A stretch of 9,143 nt of DNA from the NCBI GenBank assembly GCA_964618405.1, contig CAZUAY010000163.1:1-9143 (forward strand), read 5' to 3'. The DNA is from JBBQIY01 sp964618405. GTDB taxonomy: Bacteria; Verrucomicrobiota; Kiritimatiellia; RFP12; UBA3636. The notes below the pieces were generated by a model. It did not search any database. It saw nothing but the letters and a program-made list of their open reading frames with translations, and was not told the DNA's origin. This document shows, one piece after another, positions 5,794-9,143 of the stretch; position 1 is the stretch's first letter, and every line of letters begins with the position of its first letter. The translations under genes and the position numbers were made by a program.

Positions 5794-5800
5794 GAGGAGA
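5794..5800 (+). promoter_or_regulatory. Ribosome binding site of the alkene reductase gene
   Basis: GAGGAGA ends 5 bases before ATG 5806, a near-ideal site. It decides this start over the in-frame GTG at 5746, which would add 20 residues unlike the family. Confidence 0.8.
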
Positions 5801-5805
5801 AACGT

Positions 5806-6861
5806 ATGTTGACATTATTTGATCCAATTCAGATGGGAGATCTTGCCCTACCCAACCGTATTATTATGGCACCGATGACCCGTTGCCGAGCCAGTGAAGA
5901 CCGGATTCCAAACGCGCTAATGGCCGAGTATTATGCTCAACGCGCCACGGCAGGGCTGATCCTTAGCGAGGCGGTTTCTGTCACGCCCCTGGGCGTGGGA
6001 TATCCACGCACACCGGGAATCTGGTCGGACGAACAAGTCGAGGGATGGAAACTGACCACAGACGCTGTACACAAAGCTGGCGGTCGCATCGTCATGCAAC
6101 TCTGGCATGTCGGCCGGATTTCTGACCCCGTTTATCTCGATGGTCAGCACCCCGTAGCCCCCAGCGCAATCGCGCCAAAAGGCCAAGTTAGCCTACTGCG
6201 GCCCAAAAAAGATTATGTCACGCCGCGTGCGTTGACTCGCGCTGAAATCCCCAGTGTTATCGAGGCGTATCGTCACGGATCAGAAAACGCCAAAAAGGCC
6301 GGTTTTGATGGCGTTGAAATCCACGGTGCCAACGGGTATCTGCCAGACCAATTTCTACAAACGTCCACCAATACGCGTACAGACGATTATGGAGGCAGCG
6401 TCGAAAACCGCGCACGCTTCCTCTTTGAGGCCACCGATGCCGCAATTTCAGTCTGGGGAGCCGGTCGCGTGGGTGTTCATCTTGCACCGCGATGCGATGC
6501 GAACGATGCTGGCGACAGCGATCCGGCGACAACATTTGGGTATGTCGCCCGCGAGCTGAAGACGCGCAATATCGCGTTTATCTTTACCCGAGAACACTTC
6601 CAAGCTCCTACGCTGACACCTATTCTAAAGAAAGCGTTCGGCGGCCCTCTCATCGCCAACGAGCAATTCACACAAGGATTGGCGGAACAGACCGTGCAAC
6701 AAGGTGTGGCTGACGCAGTCGCTTTTGGACTCGCCTACATTGCCAACCCCGACTTGGTTGCCCGCTTCCGCGCACACGCGCCGCTGAACACGCTCGAAAA
6801 CATATCGATATACGCAAAGAACGCCAGAGGCTATACGGATTATCCATTCCTAAACGAGTGA
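5806..6861 (+). CDS. Old Yellow Enzyme-family FMN-dependent alkene reductase
   Basis: The family uses NAD(P)H and FMN to reduce activated C=C bonds of electrophiles such as enones, maleimides and nitro compounds in the cytoplasm (NemA / xenobiotic reductase type). The 351-residue length is normal for a single-domain TIM-barrel member. Visible residues are MAPMTR with T25 (flavin contact), QLWHVGR with Q98, and the substrate-binding set H173-G-A-N176-G-Y178 followed by LPDQFLQ, then DDYGGSVENRARF and the terminal GYTDYP. Compared with PETN reductase, the flavin-contacting Arg of RVGIR is H225 (RVGVHLAPR), the phosphate-contacting Arg of FGR is L309 (FGLAYIANPDL), and the glycine pair of the phosphate loop is E286-Q287. 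From memory, a subfamily annotated as alkene reductase shares the His and lacks the FGR Arg, so this may be normal divergence. The gene has its own promoter and converges on the TPR gene, leaving 51 bp without a clear terminator. Confidence 0.93.
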   Translation: MLTLFDPIQMGDLALPNRIIMAPMTRCRASEDRIPNALMAEYYAQRATAGLILSEAVSVTPLGVGYPRTPGIWSDEQVEGWKLTTDAVHKAGGRIVMQLWHVGRISDPVYLDGQHPVAPSAIAPKGQVSLLRPKKDYVTPRALTRAEIPSVIEAYRHGSENAKKAGFDGVEIHGANGYLPDQFLQTSTNTRTDDYGGSVENRARFLFEATDAAISVWGAGRVGVHLAPRCDANDAGDSDPATTFGYVARELKTRNIAFIFTREHFQAPTLTPILKKAFGGPLIANEQFTQGLAEQTVQQGVADAVAFGLAYIANPDLVARFRAHAPLNTLENISIYAKNARGYTDYPFLNE

Positions 6862-6912
6862 ATTTGAGGACGTTTGGGGCAGATCCGAATGCAAGCTACG
6901 GACGTGTGGGGG

Positions 6913-7788
6913 CTACGGCGCAGGGTTTCCCTTCAGTTCCGCCAGAAGGCGTTCGCACGTTTGCTTTTGGGAGTTATACAGGCCAGGCGTTGCCAGTGCC
7001 TCCTCCAGTGCCTTGATAGCATCCGCCGGATTCCCAGCGGCGGTTTGAGCGTTGGCGGTGCCGATGAGCAGGGCGGTCTTCCAGTACCCGCCGATAGTCG
7101 ACGGAACGGTCAACGCTTGCAGAGCGGCATCGTAGCGTTCCTGAGCCACTAACAATTCGCCAAGATTGACACGCGCCTGTAAACCGGGCCAGCCGCCGCC
7201 GTAAGCGGCCATGCACTTACGATAGCAAACCTCTGCCAACAGCTCATCGTCGAGAAGCTTCCAGTAGGTGTCGCCCAGCCGTTGTAGCGCTGCCCATTTG
7301 ACAGTGCGCGTGCCAAACTGAAAGGTCTTCAGAAAATCATCGGCAGCGGCCAATCCGTTTTTGAGTGAGAAATAGGCTCGGGCGCGCACGTCAAAACCGA
7401 GGGCTGCCAGTGCCTCCGGCCAGGCTGCGATATCTTCCGCTCCCAGATCGGCCACCACGTTTGAGGGCGAGACCATCCATTCGTAGACCGAGGCTCGGCA
7501 GGCCTTTGCATAAAAGTCCGGCCCTGCTTGGTCGCACAGGGTCAGCGCTCGCGCCTCGCCGCCGGGCGTATGCAGGCGTGCGCAAGCTGCCGCTGTACGC
7601 ACCACTTCGAACCGCTGATCGGCATCGGTACCGTTGTCAGCCAATGCTAGATAGGCCTGAATGGCCTCCTCGTGCTGCCCAGCCTTGCAAAACGCCGCGG
7701 CGACATTCAGGTCGTTAGCGAAATCGGCCCGAGCCATTCCGACTGTCAATGCCAACACCATCCATAAAAATTTCATCCTTCGATACAT
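6913..7788 (-). CDS. Exported TPR-like protein of unknown function
   Basis: The product has 291 residues. The N-terminus MYRRMKFLWMVLALTVGMARA is a good signal peptide, with likely cleavage after A21, so the protein should reach the periplasm or beyond. The rest looks like a helical repeat solenoid: TPR-like helices at about 27-50 (AFCKAGQHEEAIQAYLALA), 165-195 (ALQRLGDTYWKLLDDELLAEVCYRK) and 204-270 (NLGELLVAQERYDAALQAL, then NPADAIKALEEAL). Seven Cys are present (34, 69, 85, 97, 188, 192, 278), which could form disulfides. No catalytic motif is recognised. I chose ATG 7788 because GGGAGGA lies just upstream; ATG 7776 would be too close to any such site, and the GTG at 7869 would put 27 residues before the signal peptide. 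The gene begins 82 bp after the stop of the DUF4838/CBM9-like gene on the same strand, so co-transcription is likely. It may be an accessory or binding protein of that locus. Confidence 0.8.
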   Translation of the reverse strand: MYRRMKFLWMVLALTVGMARADFANDLNVAAAFCKAGQHEEAIQAYLALADNGTDADQRFEVVRTAAACARLHTPGGEARALTLCDQAGPDFYAKACRASVYEWMVSPSNVVADLGAEDIAAWPEALAALGFDVRARAYFSLKNGLAAADDFLKTFQFGTRTVKWAALQRLGDTYWKLLDDELLAEVCYRKCMAAYGGGWPGLQARVNLGELLVAQERYDAALQALTVPSTIGGYWKTALLIGTANAQTAAGNPADAIKALEEALATPGLYNSQKQTCERLLAELKGNPAP

Positions 7789-7792
7789 CGCG

Positions 7793-7799
7793 TCCTCCC
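7793..7799 (-). promoter_or_regulatory. Ribosome binding site of the TPR-like gene
   Basis: On the minus strand GGGAGGA ends 4 bases before ATG 7788 and has a 5-base spacing from its GGAGG core. It selects this start over the in-frame ATG at 7776 and GTG at 7869. Confidence 0.75.
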
Positions 7800-7848
7800 G
7801 TGTTATCTGTTGTTGCCCACGCGGCGTCCACCCAGTGGCTAATTCATC

Positions 7849-7865
7849 GCAGAATTCCATTCTGC
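7849..7865 (-). repeat. Small hairpin between the two right-hand minus-strand genes
   Basis: On the minus strand GCAGAAT-GGA-ATTCTGC forms a perfect 7-bp stem with a 3-nt loop, starting 5 bases after the TGA of the upstream gene. It lacks a T-run, so it is not a convincing terminator. It could be an mRNA processing or partial attenuation site within a shared transcript. The rest of this 82-bp gap holds only the ribosome binding site. Confidence 0.45.
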
Positions 7866-7870
7866 ACACC

Positions 7871-9143
7871 TCATTTTAGGGGGAACCGCATCGTGTTAAA
7901 CAAGCTCGGCTGTTCAAGCTTGCCGCGAAGCAGTAGGCTGGTCGTGCTCTCTCGGTCTTGTGGCTGGGGCGGCACAGCCTGAATGCGCGCGACCAAACCT
8001 CCCCATTCCGCATCGGCCAGATCGCCGGCTTGTGCCCCTAACGCTTTCAGTGGAATGGCGACCTCAACCGTGTACCCGTGAGCGCCTTCCATCACCGTTG
8101 CGCGTGCGCCGCTTCGCCAGTCGAGTGCGGCCATCTGAATGTGATCGATGTATCGGTAATCGCTCACGGCTCCAGTCCGATCCACCGTCACTCGGTAGTA
8201 ACCCTGCCGCTCATGGGTCGGATCGAGATAAACGGCGATCGTGTCGACGGCTCCCGTACCAACGTCGAGAGGCGCAGCAGCGGCGCGGACGCCGACGTAC
8301 AGGTGGGCTGCGTCATGGCAGAACCGTACTTCTGCTCGCTGCCGCGTAGCCTTCCCGTTGAGCGTATTCCCCAGCATCACCGGTTCAGCCGCTTTCCAGA
8401 CGGGTTCGTCCAGCACACCGTCTAGGACGGGTGCCGTCGCCGTTCTCCGACCGGTCAGCACTGGATTGAACTCGGCCAACATCGTTGCCAGCGGATCGGC
8501 GTAACGCGAACGACCGCGCTCCATTAAACCGAGATAATACTTCTGGAAAGCTGCCACCGCTGGCTCATAGAGCGTCCCAGTAACTTTCTGCTGCGCTGCT
8601 TCTGTTCGTTCCTGATAACCGCGTAGCGTTGCCGCATCAAAGAGCTTCTCCCAGACTGTATAGCCCGCAGCACGCGTTTGAAAACGTGCGATGTTCTTGG
8701 TCTCAATATCGTCGTAAATCGCACCGATCACGGGGCCTGCTTCCGGGCCGTAAAAGCGTTGAATGAAGTCCTCGAACAGCGCCCGCTCATCAAGCGTCGG
8801 ATCGTAGAAGAGCCGCATCAGCAAGTAGCGGTTGAACAGCTCGAATTCGATCGAGTCGCTCAACATCTCGCAGAAAACATGGTGGCTGTTCCGTGCCATG
8901 ACGCGCGCAACGCGCGCGTTCATCGTCGGCGTGTGCTCCGGCATCCCGACCGTCTCCTCGTCACGGTTGGACGCCAAGTAATGCTGCCAGAACGCCAGAT
9001 TGCCGTTCGACTGATCGGCCCAGGCTTGAACAGCCTGCTCGTATTGTGCAAACGTGTCTTTGTAATACAGTGAGGCTGGATGGCTGGAGCCACAGTATCC
9101 GACCACCACATTGGGCGGCAGCTTGGGCATGCCGGGGTAAGGA
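7871..9143 (-). CDS. DUF4838-like protein with C-terminal CBM9-like domain, 5' part outside window
   Basis: The frame is open to the right edge, so the N-terminus is missing; the first Met inside (9130) is probably internal. The 5' part (about 215 residues from 9130), from LPPNVVVGYCGSSHP through FIQRFYGPEAGPVIGAIYDDI, looks like the C-terminal half of a DUF4838-type glycoside hydrolase-like protein, a family related to alpha-glucuronidase-type folds. A beta-rich module follows (residues about 232-417, bases about 8440-7880) and begins with APVLDGVLDEPVWKAAEP, the hallmark opening of family-9-like carbohydrate-binding modules. It also contains AEVRFCHDAAHLYVGVRA, DTIAVYLDP and YTVEVAIPLKALG. 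The full protein is probably exported and acts on or binds polysaccharide. Whether it is catalytic cannot be judged because the N-terminal part is not visible. The TPR-like gene follows on the same strand. The CBM9-like assignment is strong; the DUF4838 assignment is moderate. Confidence 0.85.
   Translation of the reverse strand, partial: PYPGMPKLPPNVVVGYCGSSHPASLYYKDTFAQYEQAVQAWADQSNGNLAFWQHYLASNRDEETVGMPEHTPTMNARVARVMARNSHHVFCEMLSDSIEFELFNRYLLMRLFYDPTLDERALFEDFIQRFYGPEAGPVIGAIYDDIETKNIARFQTRAAGYTVWEKLFDAATLRGYQERTEAAQQKVTGTLYEPAVAAFQKYYLGLMERGRSRYADPLATMLAEFNPVLTGRRTATAPVLDGVLDEPVWKAAEPVMLGNTLNGKATRQRAEVRFCHDAAHLYVGVRAAAAPLDVGTGAVDTIAVYLDPTHERQGYYRVTVDRTGAVSDYRYIDHIQMAALDWRSGARATVMEGAHGYTVEVAIPLKALGAQAGDLADAEWGGLVARIQAVPPQPQDRESTTSLLLRGKLEQPSLFNTMRFPLK

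Larger units (their letters stand above)
5132..5805. other. Divergent intergenic region with two promoters and nested repeats
   Basis: This 674-bp region separates the divergently transcribed bat gene and alkene reductase gene. It contains the bat promoter (left), an 18-bp hairpin, a 7-bp array running into a large foldback, a weak 6-bp hairpin GCATCG-TAG-CGATGC (5492-5506), a G8 run (5565-5572), a degenerate 6-bp repeat and the reductase promoter (right). Frames open across it are built from the repeats and have no ribosome binding sites, so I see no gene. Confidence 0.7.

Noticed and set aside
5746..5805. GTG start adding 20 residues to the alkene reductase
   Set aside because: ATG 5806 has an excellent ribosome binding site and begins with the family's typical LFDP sequence.
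7789..7869. GTG start adding 27 residues to the TPR-like protein
   Set aside because: It would place a polar stretch before the signal peptide, and ATG 7788 has its own strong ribosome binding site.

Overview
The window reads as a chromosomal segment from a Gram-negative bacterium of the PVC group (Verrucomicrobiota, Kiritimatiellota or Lentisphaerota). The pointers are indirect: a single-chain glycyl-tRNA synthetase, a Bat-type VWA/TPR protein, a DUF4838-like protein fused to a family-9-like carbohydrate-binding domain (abundant in polysaccharide-degrading members of these phyla), and intergenic DNA crowded with short palindromes and 7-bp repeats. No rRNA, tRNA, CRISPR, integrase or intact insertion sequence is visible. 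The assignment is inference and cannot be narrowed to a genus.

Layout. Bases 1-647 hold no convincing gene but many repeats: stem-loops, a 26-bp perfect palindrome, two copies of a 49-bp double-hairpin element and a (AATTCGT)4 array, ending in a good promoter that almost touches the start codon of glyS. glyS (648-2243, +) encodes a complete 531-residue glycyl-tRNA synthetase. A strong stem-loop starts on the base after its stop codon. The next gene (2345-5131, -) converges on glyS and encodes a 928-residue membrane protein that joins a BatB-like VWA domain to a BatC-like TPR protein with a highly charged tail. No moxR, batA or batD gene lies beside it.

Bases 5132-5805 are a divergent intergenic region. 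On the left is the promoter of the bat gene. In the middle are an 18-bp hairpin, a 7-bp array and a 142-bp concentric foldback. On the right is a perfect TATAAT promoter for an Old Yellow Enzyme-family alkene reductase (5806-6861, +). The last two genes run on the minus strand and may share a transcript: the C-terminal part of a DUF4838-like/CBM9-like protein that enters from the right edge (7871-9143), then a small exported TPR-like protein (6913-7788).

How the genes relate. No single pathway links them. glyS is a housekeeping gene, the bat gene probably acts at the cell envelope, the reductase handles electrophilic alkenes, and the right-hand pair looks like part of a carbohydrate or glycoconjugate locus continuing past the window. 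The most unusual material is the intergenic repeat content and the BatB-BatC fusion, which keeps a signal-peptide-like segment at its junction. I found no clear candidate for a new defence or mobile system.
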